From: Verticillium longisporum
Lineage: Eukaryota > Ascomycota > Sordariomycetes > Glomerellales > Plectosphaerellaceae
DNA length: 64,000 bases
Assembly: GCA_019188255.1 (NCBI GenBank)
Contig: JAETXT010000008.1
Location: 682,001 to 746,000, forward strand
Direction of reading: 5' to 3'
The notes under the pieces were generated by a model, which was not told the origin of the DNA, searched no databases, and saw nothing but the letters and a program-made list of their open reading frames with translations. This document shows, piece after piece, positions 10,553 through 22,154 of the stretch (position 1 is its first letter; the number at the start of each line of letters is the position of its first letter). Position numbers and translations under genes: made by a program.

Positions 10553-11532
10553 GGTGTAAGATGTTTGCTTCTCGGATTTGTGTAATCTCTGGATATTGCA
10601 AAGAACGATAACGATTGCAGGAAAGGGCTGTTTGTGGGTAGAAGACAAATGAGGAGTTGCTCAAGTAGGTCGTTCAGATAGTTTTGGCTGCATGTTGGCG
10701 CTTCGCCTTTCGTCTGTCGCCTTTGCGTCTGTCATGTCCATGTCGATGGTCAGATGTCCTCACAGGGCGGAACCATGTCAAGACGGTGGACCAGGCCGCC
10801 TTAGATAAGGAGACCCAACGACGACTAGGTACCTGTGATAAGGTAGGCAGGTCGGACTGTCTCTCTGCCTTTTGTAGAGGTACAGCGACTCGGCAAGATC
10901 CTGTCGTGACTCCTTCATGGGCATCTTTGGTCGTGAGTAGGTTACGCAAATAAGATCAAGCTGGAATCATTTGGCTGAGACAGCGCGTAAGAAGCAGAGA
11001 ATATGTGTTCCCAGGTTCCCAGGTTCCCAGGTTCCCAGGTAGGTGACTTGGATTGTTATTCCCTGAAAGTCGATGCTCTCTCTCTCGCATAGAGGCAGGT
11101 ACTACGGCGAAACGACCCACTGTGGGTGGACCAGAGGAACCCGACTGCACTTGCCGAAGTTGGGGCAGCGACATGCGGGGGCACTCTGTGATGCCGGATG
11201 ATTCCATACCCGGAACGAGGTACTAATTGCCGTGGCTATCATTTGAGCAGCATTGTCGGAATGGCCGTTCGTCGCAGTAAACCTTTCGGAATTGGTTCTT
11301 ATTGTCTGTCCTTTGACAAAGACTGCGTGATCCCCGAAGCTGCAAAACTTCTTCTCTCTCTCCCTGTGTCGTCATCTCTGCAAGGACCCCGCACCCTCCC
11401 CAGCTGCAACTGCCCCGCGCTCACGATCTCTCTGTCAGTGGCCTCGACAGCTGCATAGGTTCTCTAGGCACAACACCAGGCCGCTCGCCTCACGAACACC
11501 ACTGCAGCACCCGGACGGCACCCAATCCCGCA
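10553..11532. other. divergent intergenic region
   Basis: About 1 kb between the P450 (minus) and EthD-hydrolase (plus) starts, so it should hold both promoters. It carries a four-copy 8-bp repeat GGTTCCCA at about 11007-11041. A pyrimidine-rich leader (ctctctctccctgtgtc) lies at 11351-11370. Confidence 0.45.
11007..11041. repeat. 8-bp tandem repeat GGTTCCCA, about 4 copies
   Basis: Four contiguous copies in the divergent promoter region. Confidence 0.9.
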
Positions 11533-13138
11533 ATGGCCTCCCTGGTATGCTCTACGTGACGATGCAGCCGAAGCCCGGCCTGCCTCTCGCCCAATTCCAC
11601 GACTGGTACAACAACGAACACGGCCCCATCCGCCTGCGCATTCCCCAGATCTTCACCAACGGCCTGCGCTACCAGGCCACCGACGGCGAGCAGCCAACGT
11701 TTCTCGCCGTCTACGACGTGACGCGCATGTCCCATCTCGAGACGCCAACGTACCTCACCCTTCGCGCCAACCGATCGCCCCGCGAAGCCGAGACCATTGC
11801 CCAGGTCGACGTCAAGAGATACTTTTTCGACGTCGTCTCCGAGAAGACGGCACCCAACTTCCGACCAATTGAAGAGCTGACAGACGACGAGGCAGAAGGC
11901 ATCCAGCTGGTTGTCAACGAGACGACCCTGAAGTCGGCCGAATCAGAAGCCGAATACAAAAAGTGGTTCGAAGAAGAACACATGGGCTTGCTGGCCAAGG
12001 TGCCGGGGGGCTGCGCACGCGCTTCATGAAGACATCTACGATCGAGAACGAAGGCAGGACGATATACCTCTCGATCCACGAATATGCCAAGGAGAACGGC
12101 CTCGGCGGCCCCGAGCACCAGGCGTCCATGTCGACCAAGTGGCGCGACGACATTGCCCAAAATCACATTGCGACCAAGAGCCGCCGGACCTACTCTTTAT
12201 TCTACGTCTTCGGCCCGGGACCGCGGGACCTCGCGTCCCTCGCCGAGCTGCCACCGGCGGGCCAGGGCATCACGTCGGACGGCGCCAAGACGACCGAGCT
12301 GCCCGGCGCGCACGAGGTCATCAGCTCCTTCGTGACGACCGCCGACGGCCTGTCGATCCCGTACCGCCTCGAGGGCAACACGTCGCCCAAGGCGCCCGTC
12401 GTCGCCTTCTGCAATAGCCTGCTGACGTCGATGCACATGTGGGACCCCCTCGTGTACATCCTCAAGGAGAAGCGACCTGATCTGAAGATTCTCCGCTACG
12501 ACACGCGCGGCCGCCACGCGATTCCCAAGCCCGAGCCCGCGACGCTCGACATTGTGGCGTCTGACGTCGCGGCGCTGCTCGACGCGCTGCGCATCCCGAA
12601 ACTCGAGGCCCTCATCGGCGTGTCCATGGGCGGCGCCACGACGCTCAACTTCGCGCTGCAGCACCCGACGCGCCTCGCCAAGTTCATCGCCTGCGACTTT
12701 AACGCGTCGTCGAGCGCCGCCAACACGCAGGCGTGGAAGGACCGGATCGCCGTCGCCGAGTCGGACGGCGGCGCGGGCATCAACAAGCTCGCGACGCAGC
12801 CGGTCGGCCGCTGGTTCCACCCGGCGAGCCTCGAGAAGGAGACGATTGTCAACCTCATGACGGACATGGTGGCGGCCAACAGCGTCGAGGGGTTCCGGTA
12901 CGGCTGCCAGGCGCTCTGGGACTACGACCTGCGGCCGCGGCTCGGGGCGTGCCGCGTGCCGGGCCTGTTCGTCGTCGGCGACGGCGACGGCAAGGGCGCG
13001 CTCGTCAAGGCGATGGAGGGGTTCCGGGGCAGCGTCGGCCGGGAGGGCGTCGAGCTGAGGATTGTGCCGAATACGGGGCACCTGCCCATGTGGGAGGATC
13101 CTCAGGCGTTCTGGACGGCCATTGCGAGTTTCGTGTAA
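11533..13138 (+). CDS. EthD-domain / alpha-beta hydrolase fusion (enol-lactonase-like)
   Basis: Two domains in one gene. The N-terminal part (from ATG 11547) opens MLYVTMQPKPGLPLAQFHDW then YNNEHGP, the hallmark of EthD/dimeric alpha-beta barrel domains, and has a second EthD-like half (YKKWFEEEHMGLLAKVPG). The C-terminal part from about 12300 is an alpha-beta hydrolase like 3-oxoadipate enol-lactonase: FCNSLLTSMHMWDP, nucleophile elbow GVSMGG (Ser near residue 359), and catalytic His in VPNTGHLPMWEDP. The frame breaks at the six-G run 12005-12010; one more G gives KVPGGLRTRFMKT and a continuous protein of about 530 aa. A second short C run (11540-11542) separates an upstream ATG at 11533 from the frame and may also be one base short. 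The role is probably ring-cleavage product or aromatic catabolism; substrate unproven. Confidence 0.75.
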
Positions 13139-13741
13139 CGAGCGAGCCGGCGTCGTCGCACAGGGCCGTCTGGCTAGTTATGTACGATGAGCTGTAGCCG
13201 CTGAAATTGAGCTGCTGAAACTCGAGCCGCTGGTTAAGGCGAACGCGATACGTGATGGTGCGCTGTGCGGGCTTATGATTCGTCTTGGCACGTGGACGCA
13301 ACATCTCGATTGTGCTTCTCGTCTTTAGGCAAGAGGGATGAACCGTAGTGGACGGATAAACGGCGAAGGATCCATGGCGAGGAACGGTAGCTTTGACGTT
13401 TCACAGCATGTTGGTAGGCTTCAAAAAGGGGGCTGAGCCGACGCGTCACCCCCATCACTTGCAAAAAATGACAGCTGGGAAGCACCCAGAGTTGAGGTCG
13501 TCGCAGACAACAAGATGTCCCAACACGGCAACCGATTCGAATTTACGAGCCCTGCACCACTAGCCTCAGACTGGTTCCCCCCCCTACATCTCCCAATCGG
13601 AACAAAGCAAGGAGTCGCCAAGCCCTACGGCGACGGGGCGACGGGCCCCCCGTTCCCCAGCACGTCACACCCTACGCGCGCTGAGCCGCTCCCTGTCCAC
13701 CAAAACGTGGGCACGGCGTTTGCATCGCGCCGACTGTCCGT

Positions 13742-13774
13742 ATCTGGGTCCCATCTGGGTCCCATCTGGGTCCA
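13742..13774. repeat. 11-bp tandem repeat ATCTGGGTCCC, 3 copies
   Basis: Three head-to-tail copies, the last ending in CCA. Confidence 0.9.
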
Positions 13775-14149
13775 ATGGGCGCGCCGTGAGGACCGGGTTT
13801 CGAGATGTCCGCCCCGACGTGGTACAGACACGGGATGAGCAAGACTTGGCTGTATTATCCTTCCCCCCCTTCGCACTCGTAGATCTCGCACTCGAAATGG
13901 TGGATCATGCTCGCTTCGAGGTTGGGCGACCTAAACTAAGGTAAGGTGGGTGATGCCCGGTGGGGCCCGTCAGGATGGTTGTCTCTTTTCTCTTGGCATG
14001 TGATTTGCACAGGCGGAACCTCGACTTCCCTATCAACACGGCCGTTGTCTGCGGGCGTTCACAGGCTGTTATGGAAGAGTATGGCATATCTGCCTGTGCA
14101 GCTGGGAGTGTCACAGCCCGGGGGTGGCTCAGCTGAAGTACCTCTCCTA

Positions 14150-14252
14150 TATACTCGACACTCCATCTTGCACAGCTACTTTACACTTCATATTGCACAG
14201 CATACTTTACACTCCATCGTGCAGAGCATACTATACACTCCATCATGTACAG
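14150..14252. repeat. about 26-bp tandem repeat, 4 degenerate copies
   Basis: Units of the form ATACTTTACACTCCATCGTG followed by CAGAGC repeat four times with scattered substitutions. Confidence 0.8.
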
Positions 14253-14919
14253 CGATCGCCCATAGTCTCCCTCATGCGGCAGCAAATGATGACCCGCGTG
14301 GTCGTGGCCTCTTGGCTTTTTGCCTGTCGCCTCCCGCTCCCCACACCACTGACGACGACATTATTCTCTGGACCGAAACTCTTGGCAGCGCTTCGCACAG
14401 GGTCACTGCCTTTGAGGTGGAAGGAGGAAGGAAGCTCTTTGGCCCCCCGTGGGCTGTGTTCTGAATCCCGGCCGTCTCCAACATGATAGTGAGCCTGGAG
14501 ATAGACTATACGCACCACACAACACCATACCCCTTGGCCGCGACCCTAGATTGTTGATTTCTCAGCCGAGCTCATGACAAGTTGCTCCGTTTGCCTACTC
14601 TGTCCTCTCGAATAAGTACTGGCCCTTTCTGCCGCTAGCTCGCATTGCTTTGCTTTTGCCCTGTTCATCCAGTCCCCCCTGGCTTCTCCTCCCATCGAAG
14701 GACTCCTGCTGTCGGGCATTATACTCCGCCTCCAGGGCCTGACCGTTCGTTTACTAGTTTCTTCCTCATTTGGCAGCCTAGCTCGTCTCAACAGCTCGTC
14801 GTTCTAACTCCTTTTTTTTTCTTCTTTCCTTAACCATCGCAACTCTGACCAAGGGCGCCTTCCTCTCGCAAAGGCACTCATCAAGACACCACCCAGAGGC
14901 CCCAACCACGACCGCCACC

Positions 14920-16047
14920 ATGTCCTCGTCGGCGCCCGACCTCGAGCCCCCGAGCTACACAACCTGCGACGGCGTCTCGGACCGCTGCCCCGTCTCGGCC
15001 ACCGTCTATGGCGACTACTTCACGACCGGCGCCTGCGCCTTCTTCGTCGCCGCCCACGCCCTGCTGCTCGCGGCGCAGGTCTACCTCGGCTGGCGCTCCA
15101 AGGCGTGGTCCTTCGCCGCCTACCTCGCCCTCGGCACGGCCTTTGAGCTCATGGGCTACGCCGCCCGCATCGCCATGTCCTACAACCCCTGGTCCTACGA
15201 GGGCTTCGTCATCCAGCTGCTCATGCTCATCCTCGGCCCGACCCTCGTCGCCGCCGCCATCTCCGTCACCTTCAAGCACCTCGTCCTCTGGCACGGGCCC
15301 CAGTGGTCCTTCATCCGCCCGCGCCTCTACCCCTGGGTCTTTGTCGGCACCGACTTATTCAGCACCGTCATCCAGGCCGCCGGCGGCGGCGTCTCGTCCG
15401 TCGCCACCGACGGCGAGGACCCCGACCAGGGTCTGCTCGACGTCGGCTCCGGCCTGCTCGTCGCCGGCGTCGTCTTCCAGGTCGTCAACATGATCTTCTG
15501 CGGCGGCCTCATGCTGCTGTACATCTGGCGCCGCCACCGCGCGCTGAAGAGCGAAAGGACGGCACGGGCTGGGGCGACGGCCGTGGTCGAGGGGCCCGGC
15601 GGCGGCGAGACGTCGTCTTCTGTTGCGTCGGGCCGCGTCGGGACGGGCGCCGCCGGCAAGGCGTACAGGCCCAAGGATCCCAAGGTGCAAAAGTTCATCT
15701 GGGCCATCACGGGTGCCTATATCGCCATTATTGTGCGGTGCATTTACCGGTATGTTTTTTTTTTCTTTTCTTTTTTTTCTTCCTCCGTCTTATAATCGGA
15801 GGATCGGACATGACTGACCGAATGCAGTATCCCCGAGATGCAGACCGGCTGGGCGAGCGAGCTGATGCAGAACGAGACGCTCTTCATGATCCTCGACGGC
15901 GCCATGATCCTCATTGCCGTCCTGACTTTGACCGTCTTCCATCCGGCCTTCTTCTTCCCGTTCCTGGGCAAGGGCAAGGGCCGCGCGCCCGTGGAGGACG
16001 AGGCGGCGTCGCAGGGGCAGCCCGAGATGCAAGCTGTTCAGGCGTGA
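14920..16047 (+). CDS. RTA1-like seven-helix membrane protein
   Basis: Exons 14920-15749 and 15828-16047 (78-bp intron with a T-rich start and GCAG end) give 349 aa. About seven hydrophobic spans are visible, e.g. ACAFFVAAHALLLAAQVYLG, GFVIQLLMLILGPTLVAAAI, FQVVNMIFCGGLMLLYIW and FMILDGAMILIAVLTLTVF. Family signatures include GTAFELMGYAARIAM, LGPTLVAAAISVTFKHLV and GTDLFSTVIQAAGGG, and the conserved IVRCIYR spans the intron. RTA1 proteins (Rta1, Rsb1 and relatives) are linked to resistance to toxic lipids and to sphingoid-base export at the plasma membrane. The loop before the last two helices is long and glycine/serine-rich. The next two genes also look like sphingolipid enzymes, so a lipid role fits the context, but this is inference. 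Confidence 0.85.
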
Positions 16048-16303
16048 TCGGGGACACGAGAAAGAAGGGAAGTGCGAGAGAAGGATACCCCGAGACCGAA
16101 TTCTTTTGTCAAGACGAGATTCTTTATCTCCTTGTTTACGGAGTTGAACGGTGTTTGGATAGATGGACACTTGGTAGACCCAACTTCTCAGTGACTGTCA
16201 GCGCCGACACTAGTTTGAGCTCGATCGAAACGTGGTGACGTGAAACCAAACGGGGTGAAGTGAAATTACAAGCACCGGGCCGAGACCGCGGTGCTCTATT
16301 AAA

Positions 16304-17590
16304 TTAGTTAGTCTTATCTACTTTCGAGGGCTGTTGCGCCGTGCTAGGCGGCTGCGCCTTGGTCCTCCTCTTGGTGCACAGGTTCCAGACGAGCAGCAGG
16401 AAAAAGTTGACAATATAGGTGCCGACGGCGAGACCGATGGCGCCCATGAGATACCACACCCACGGCCTCTCGCCGATCCACATCATGGCCTGCGTGTCGC
16501 CGTGGTGCCACGACTGGCCCTCGAGATCGGTCAGGTACGGCAGCAGCTGGGTGGCGTTGACGACCTGGAACGAGGGCGTCGGCAGCGAGGGGAGCTGGAG
16601 GAGGTAGCTCTTGAGGACGAGCGTCAGGAAGAGAGGTCCGGCGGACATCATGACGGCCGTGTGGGGCTGGATGCTCGACCACGGGCGTGTGATCTTGTTG
16701 TAGAAGACGAGGCGCTTGATGACGGCCTCGAAGATGGGGTGGCGGGCCGTCGTGATCATCAGGTCGTTCGAGACGCCCGTCGGGCTCGTCGACTTGAAGA
16801 CGGACAGGTCCTTGCCCCCGGCGGCCTCGATCTGGTGTATCGGGATCGACGCGTTGCACCACGTGTCCATGTCGAGGTAGATGCCGCCGTAGCGGTGCAA
16901 GACAAAGTAGCGGAGCGAGTCGGCGTGCTGGATGGGGAAGGGGTAGTTGTCCCAGGTGTCGAGGAACCAGGGATACTCGGTGGCGATCAGATCGCGCGCC
17001 AGCGCGTCGGTCCAGTGCTGTGGCAACAGGGTTAGCAGTTCGTCCTTACAGTTCTATGAGGCTCCTGGTCTTTTCCATGGAACAGATCAGTTCATTTAGG
17101 CGTACCATGTATTCGAAATTGCTGTAGGCGTCCTTGCAGCTCTGTTGCGGCTTGACCCAGTCGTCGCGAATCTGCTCGGTGGCACTCGTCTGATGTAAGA
17201 TGCGTGGTATCGCGTGCTGTTGGTAGTGGTCCTCTGTATGTGGTGTCTTCTCGACAGGGAGCGCCAGGCGCGCGCCGAATAACCTCTCGTTGTAGAGGAG
17301 CAGTGTAATGAGGGGCCAAAAGGCGATGACGAGTAGACCGATGATGGTGAGATCAATCAGCAGCAGCCAGGTCGTTGACTTTTGGGCCTTGGGAGTCGTA
17401 TGCATCTCCTCGATAATGACCATCGTGGGGAGGGTGTGTCGAACTCGCCGAGCAACTCGAGTCGCTCCTCGTCATAGGGCTGGTTATGGGTGCCGCTGCC
17501 GCTCGCATGGCTGCTGCTGCTGCTGCTGCTGCTTCGAGTGCTGCTGCCAGCACGCCCACTGCCGCAATGTGGTGATGTGTTTGTGTTCAT
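16304..17590 (-). CDS. GT32 mannosyltransferase, SUR1/CSH1-like (MIPC synthase type)
   Basis: Minus-strand exons 17423-17106 and 17017-16304 with an 88-bp intron give 343 aa from ATG 17423. Order: N-terminal membrane anchor (STTWLLLIDLTIIGLLVIAF), IPRILHQTSAT opening of the GT32 fold, HRYGGIYLDMDTW with the DxD motif at residues 155-157, HGDTQAMMW, then a C-terminal membrane span (YLMGAIGLAVGTYIVNFFLL). This is the layout of Golgi enzymes that add mannose to inositol-phosphorylceramide. An open frame from ATG 17590 encodes a serine-rich N-terminus (with YDEERLELLGEFDTPSP) that would join MVIIEEMHTT if one base were added in the G run at 17426-17429; the true start may therefore be 17590. The neighbouring divergent PAP2 gene belongs to the superfamily of IPC synthases. 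Confidence 0.8.
17511..17535. repeat. (CTG)8 trinucleotide repeat
   Basis: On the minus strand it reads AGC codons, i.e. a serine run if the GT32 protein starts at 17590. Confidence 0.9.
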
Positions 17591-18667
17591 GGTGATCCTG
17601 GCTGCTGGGCGAGGGCGGGGGGAGGCCGCTTGATCGATCTGTAAAGAGACGATGGCAAGAAAACCCGAATAGTCGATACGGCGTCCCCCTGGTGTCCGGC
17701 CGACTTGGCGGATGTGCGGGCTTTTGAATGAACCTGCGTGGGCTGCTGGGGCGGCGGCATTTGCTGGCTCGAGGAGGGTCGCAAATCATTATGGCTGGGC
17801 GGCGTCAGGGAGTGGGCGGCCCCGGTCATGTCATTGGACACCGAGATGAGGCCCCCACCAGGGAGAGATGGCACTTGGTGATGCTGCCGTACGGTACGTA
17901 CCACACTCATCGGGCTTATCGTCCCTCACGTCTACTGTACAGAGGCTCCCCCCCAAGTCATACACCGCTTACGTGCAAGATCACAGACATACGTTGGCCC
18001 ATTGCTTTGACTCCTGGAGCTAGGCCCCTTGAGGCCAAGCGTAATGCCCGGCCTGCTCGACTAGTGCACTTGACTACTGGGTCAAGCCTGTTTTTGCAAT
18101 GATCAGCCCCAAAGCGCATGTCAGGCCTTTGCATTTGCTGTGCTGCGCCCTGGGCGTCGGTTGCAGTCCAACGTCAGCACACAGGGGGCTCAGCACTCCA
18201 GCAACCACCCCAGTGACCAGTAACCGACGCCAAGCAACGAGCGCCTGGCAGCACTGTATTTTGTTGACCTCTGGCGGGTTTAATGCATAATCCTGCCGCA
18301 GCAAAGCCCCCCCCCCACCCTACCCAATCCCCACTGCCGACCCGTCTGCCCCCTTTGATAATTTCCCGCTATTGGGATTTTCCACCCCAGCGCCCGGCTT
18401 CTCCGGCCGCTATCTCGATCCTCTATGTCCAGGGCAGTCCAAGGCTCAGTCTAAGGCACGCGACTCCTACCCACCCACTCCCACTTGGCGTACCACCCGC
18501 GTTCGTTCAACACACTTTCCAGGCTAGACATTTTCCCTTCATCCCCTGAGAAAGTTTCCGTTGCAGTTGCAGGAGTCGAGCAGCACACGACACGGCAGAC
18601 GGCGTCGGACGGTTCATAACACCCTACCTTGACCCAACGGCAACTCGACACGCGACACACGATCATC
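17591..18667. other. divergent promoter region between two lipid-enzyme genes
   Basis: About 1.1 kb between head-to-head starts. A nine-C run lies at 18308-18316 and C/T-rich leader sequence follows to 18660. No gene of its own is supported. Confidence 0.4.
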
Positions 18668-20028
18668 ATGGCGAAAGCAGCCGAGCCTGATCTGGGTGCG
18701 CCTCAGTTCGCTTCCCATGCCGTCGTTGAGCCTTTCGTAAGGCGCCCACTTCCCTCTTGAGACTGTTCCGGCAGGGAATGTTTGAAGAGAAGCATCCTGG
18801 CTTCAGGTAACCAGAAGCAATGGCTAACACTACACTGTCTCCCTTAGATCATCGTTGGTATCATGGTAGCCGCTTGCTACATCAACCGTCGCCGTGGCTT
18901 CACCATCATCCCCTCCTCGAAACCCGATGACCACGGCTTGCTAGGCCAGAAGCTCGAGACGTTGGACGAAGAGGACCCTTTGTCAGAAGACTACGACGAC
19001 CTCACCTCCTCCGGAACCATTTCTACGAAAACAGGTCCCAAGAAGCGAAACTGCTGCGGCGCCGTCATCCACACACCTGACACGAGCCGTTACGCCGGCT
19101 ACTGGCACAGCCGATTCATCCAGAAGTTCCCCTTCCTGGTCGAGATCTTCTACTGGGCTGTCAACCTCCTGTTCTACGTCAGCGTCAAGGCGGCGAGCGA
19201 GCTCATCTTTGCGACTGATGGCGTGTGGAAGACGGCCGAGAGCCACGGCATCGCCGTCCTCAACCTCGAGCACGACAGCATATTCAGCTTCTTGTTCCCC
19301 GTCAAGGAAGTTGACGTGCAGACGTGGTTCAGGACCGACCACCAGGTCCTGCTGACCATCCTCAACCGGGCGTACTCCTTGATCCACATCCCCGTCACTG
19401 TCAGGTACGTTGAAAAGATGCGCAACTGCTCTAGATTCCCCATGTCTCGTGCTAACCATCGCCCAGCTTCCTCGGATGGTACTACTACGCTGCGCCGACC
19501 CACGCCCAGTTCGCCGCCGCCCGCCGCATGATGCAGCTCACGAACCTTTTCAGCTTCATCGTCTTCACGACGTACCCCTGCATGCCGCCGCGCCTGCTGC
19601 CCGAGCGCTTTGGCTTCTTCGACACGGTCCGCCGCGAGGACGCCGAGTCCATTTACGCCACGAACAAGTTCTTTAACCAGCTCGCCGCCTTCCCCTCGCT
19701 GCACTTTGGCTACTCCTTCTGCATCGGCACCGTACTGCTCTACCACTCGGGCATCTTCCGCCGCCGCCTTGCGCCGCGCGAGCGCCGCATGTCCAAGATG
19801 TGGCAGGCCTTCTTCGCCATCCTCAGCGTCCTCTACCCGGCCTTTGTCCTGACCATTATCGTCTCGACGGCAAACCACTACTTCCTCGACGCCATGGCTG
19901 CTACCGGCGTCGTCCTCATGGCCTGGCTCTGCAACCGCTGTCTGCTCGTGCTGCTGCCCCTCGAGGACCTGTTCCTCTGGTGCGTCAAGCTGTCCAAGCC
20001 AGTGCCCACGACCGACAACCGGGGGTGA
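18668..20028 (+). CDS. PAP2-superfamily membrane protein (AUR1/IPT1-like)
   Basis: Exons 18668-18736, 18848-19404 and 19467-20028 (introns 111 and 62 bp) give 395 aa. The first exon encodes only 23 residues (MAKAAEPDLGAPQF to VVEPF) and is supported by clean GTAAGG and TTAG sites and phase. Hydrophobic spans include IIVGIMVAACYI, IFYWAVNLLFYVSVKAA, LFSFIVFTTYPCM, FGYSFCIGTVLLYH and GVVLMAWLCNRCLLVLL. The phosphatase-like motifs are PSLHFGY (His288) and STANHYFLDA (His346). These are the C2 and C3 motifs of the PAP2_3 group that includes inositol-phosphorylceramide synthase (Aur1) and Ipt1. Likely a Golgi or ER enzyme moving a phospho-head group. The divergent GT32 neighbour acts on the product of such an enzyme. 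Direct Aur1 orthology is not claimed. Confidence 0.8.
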
Positions 20029-22154
20029 GAAGACAGGCATGTACGGTGGAGTTCCATTGTTGGCGTTTTCGTTTAGGGGGGGCGGGACCAATCAATATTC
20101 CCACCGGATGACGGGTTTCCAAAGAAAAATCATCCGCGGCGTACGTATAACGACTTTTACCAAGTACTTAATCATCTAGGGACGTGCATAACATAGCATC
20201 TGCCACAATCATACCTCATCCTTTTTAATTCATGACATTGAGAGCAAAAGCACAGATACTTGTGACAGTGTTCGCGTGCTAAACTAAAAGGGGTGAAATC
20301 CGGGGGGCCAAGGGGGCGTTCAACCCCCGTATACCGGGGCGCGCGCCAACAAGAAAAGCCTCCGCGTCCGACGCTGCCGGCGACCCTCCCGCCTAATACA
20401 CCCTAGACGCGCTTCGTATCTCGGGTTCGCGTAACTTTAGCTTGCACGATTATACTCAGATAACTAAACCTTTAGCTCGCATGCCCTTCGCACATCTTGT
20501 CGCATTCGTGATTGTGACGGGCAAGTATCACTGGACCACAAATCGATTCGCGAGTCAAGCGAGCAGGACCCTTGAGACCCCTTCGGATTCTTCCCCGCGC
20601 GCCCCTGTCAGGAGCGATAACCTTGCAAATACAGTACAAGCTTTGCTGACCACGACCGAGCTTATAAGACAATAACCGGGTGCTACTCTGGATCTCAAAA
20701 AGTGCACCGCTGGGCTGGCAGCGCGCGTTTCGGGTACCGCTGTCCGGCAGGTCGGTGCCGAACTGTCGCATTCGAATGTATAAAAAGGGGGAGGAAGGGG
20801 GGGCAGAGGGCCACGGCACATTCGCGTAGATGGGCTTCTTTTTTCGGTCTGGCGAGACTAAAATGCTCGCAACGCGCCCCCTTCGGCCAGCGGCCGGAAT
20901 GCTCGGCTTCGCCGGGCATTTCTAGTTGAAGTTCCTCGGCAGTTTCCACGATAAAGGGCCTGGACACTTTCGGAACCGGAAGACACGATGCTATCAATGC
21001 ACCGGTTTTTGGATCCCGAGACCCTGTGCAGGTCTGTCGGCCGTCTCGGTACGCTAGGACATTGGGTGCCGCAAATGCCCGAGCATTCTGCAGTGTCTTC
21101 GAGAAGGGTCGAGGATGCATAGGGAGTACGTCGTGCGTTGAGGCTGAGGCGCAGCAACTTCACACCCGTCGGTCTGCTCGCTTTTCTGACAAAGGGCTTG
21201 GGCCGTGGAGGAATTCAAACTGGCGAGTAAGGCAGCGACATGGCCCCAAGGACAACTGCACTGGGTCCGGATAGGCCGCCAGCATAGCCATTCGTCACGC
21301 AGTCTTTCGTACCTTGTTTCTTCAAGTGCATGAAGGTTTGTTATCGACGCTGCTTGGGTCTGACGTCGTTTCTGGTTCTCCGGCATCTACCCTTGTGGTT
21401 GTCGATATTGACTGGCAACGTGCCCGGGCAGCAACAGTGAGCTGTCACAAGCTGTCGGGGTTCCTCAACGGATCCTGAGAAGCAAAAGAACGTGTCTGCA
21501 AAGATGACCGTCAGCGCAGAGGTTCGATTGATGCCCTACTTCATTATGGGCTGGGTGCAGCAGACACCCATAGCAGCTGTCCAAGCGACTGGCCAGGCTC
21601 ATTGCCAGGAGCTATAGGGTAGAACGGAAGTGCGCTCGATCGGCGAGACTTGTTCGAAGGGATCAGGGCGATGGTCATGAATAACACTCATCATTACCAG
21701 GCTATCGAATTCAGACGGCGGATGACTGACCGAAGGTGGGTGAATCCGTTCTGCTGCGTGAGTGGCACGGCAGGCGTACCACAACTGCGCTTGCCCGTCA
21801 AACTCCAACCGCATGTCACCAGATGCGGCGTCGGTGGCTCACCACCACCTTCCTACGAAGAGCACCTTCCGGTCAACCTCCTACAAGGCGTTCACGCATT
21901 CACATCCCGTCGAATTCCTCTGCGTCACAAATGTATTGATCACCTTCAGTCAGGCTCGTCCTTGTCCGCCTGCATCAGAGATTGAAGATATCTTCTGTCT
22001 CTGTCTTCTTCTGTACTTAATCCAGTCAGCTGCCACTTGCTCCAGTATCCTCACGACCATCAAACGTAAAGTCCTGCCACCATTGAGACCTACACACCAA
22101 AGACACTCAGCAGACACAACGTAACGTACGCCAAAACATCAACACTCTTTCATC
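20029..22154. other. 2.1-kb intergenic region
   Basis: No gene recognised. A TATA-like GTATAAAAAG at 20776-20785 is not followed by a convincing open frame. The region 20700-21160 is open in several frames at once, with no recognisable protein, so I treat these as chance. C/T-rich leader and the 2EXR promoter occupy the final 150 bp. Confidence 0.4.

Larger units (their letters stand above)
13139..14919. other. 1.8-kb intergenic region with short tandem repeats
   Basis: No coding gene supported. Contains an 11-bp triple repeat at 13742-13774 and a 26-bp quadruple repeat at 14150-14252. The last 120 bp before the RTA1 start are a T/C-rich leader (tcctttttttttcttctttcc), typical of strongly expressed fungal genes. 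Confidence 0.45.

Noticed and set aside
12197..13081. 294-codon minus-strand open frame
   Set aside because: Antisense shadow of the hydrolase domain; repetitive RRD/VE composition.
19174..20091. 305-codon minus-strand open frame
   Set aside because: Antisense shadow of the PAP2 gene, rich in Glu/Gly/Val runs from GC-biased third positions.
20776..20785. TATA box with downstream gene
   Set aside because: No frame after it has a domain, signal peptide or sensible intron structure.
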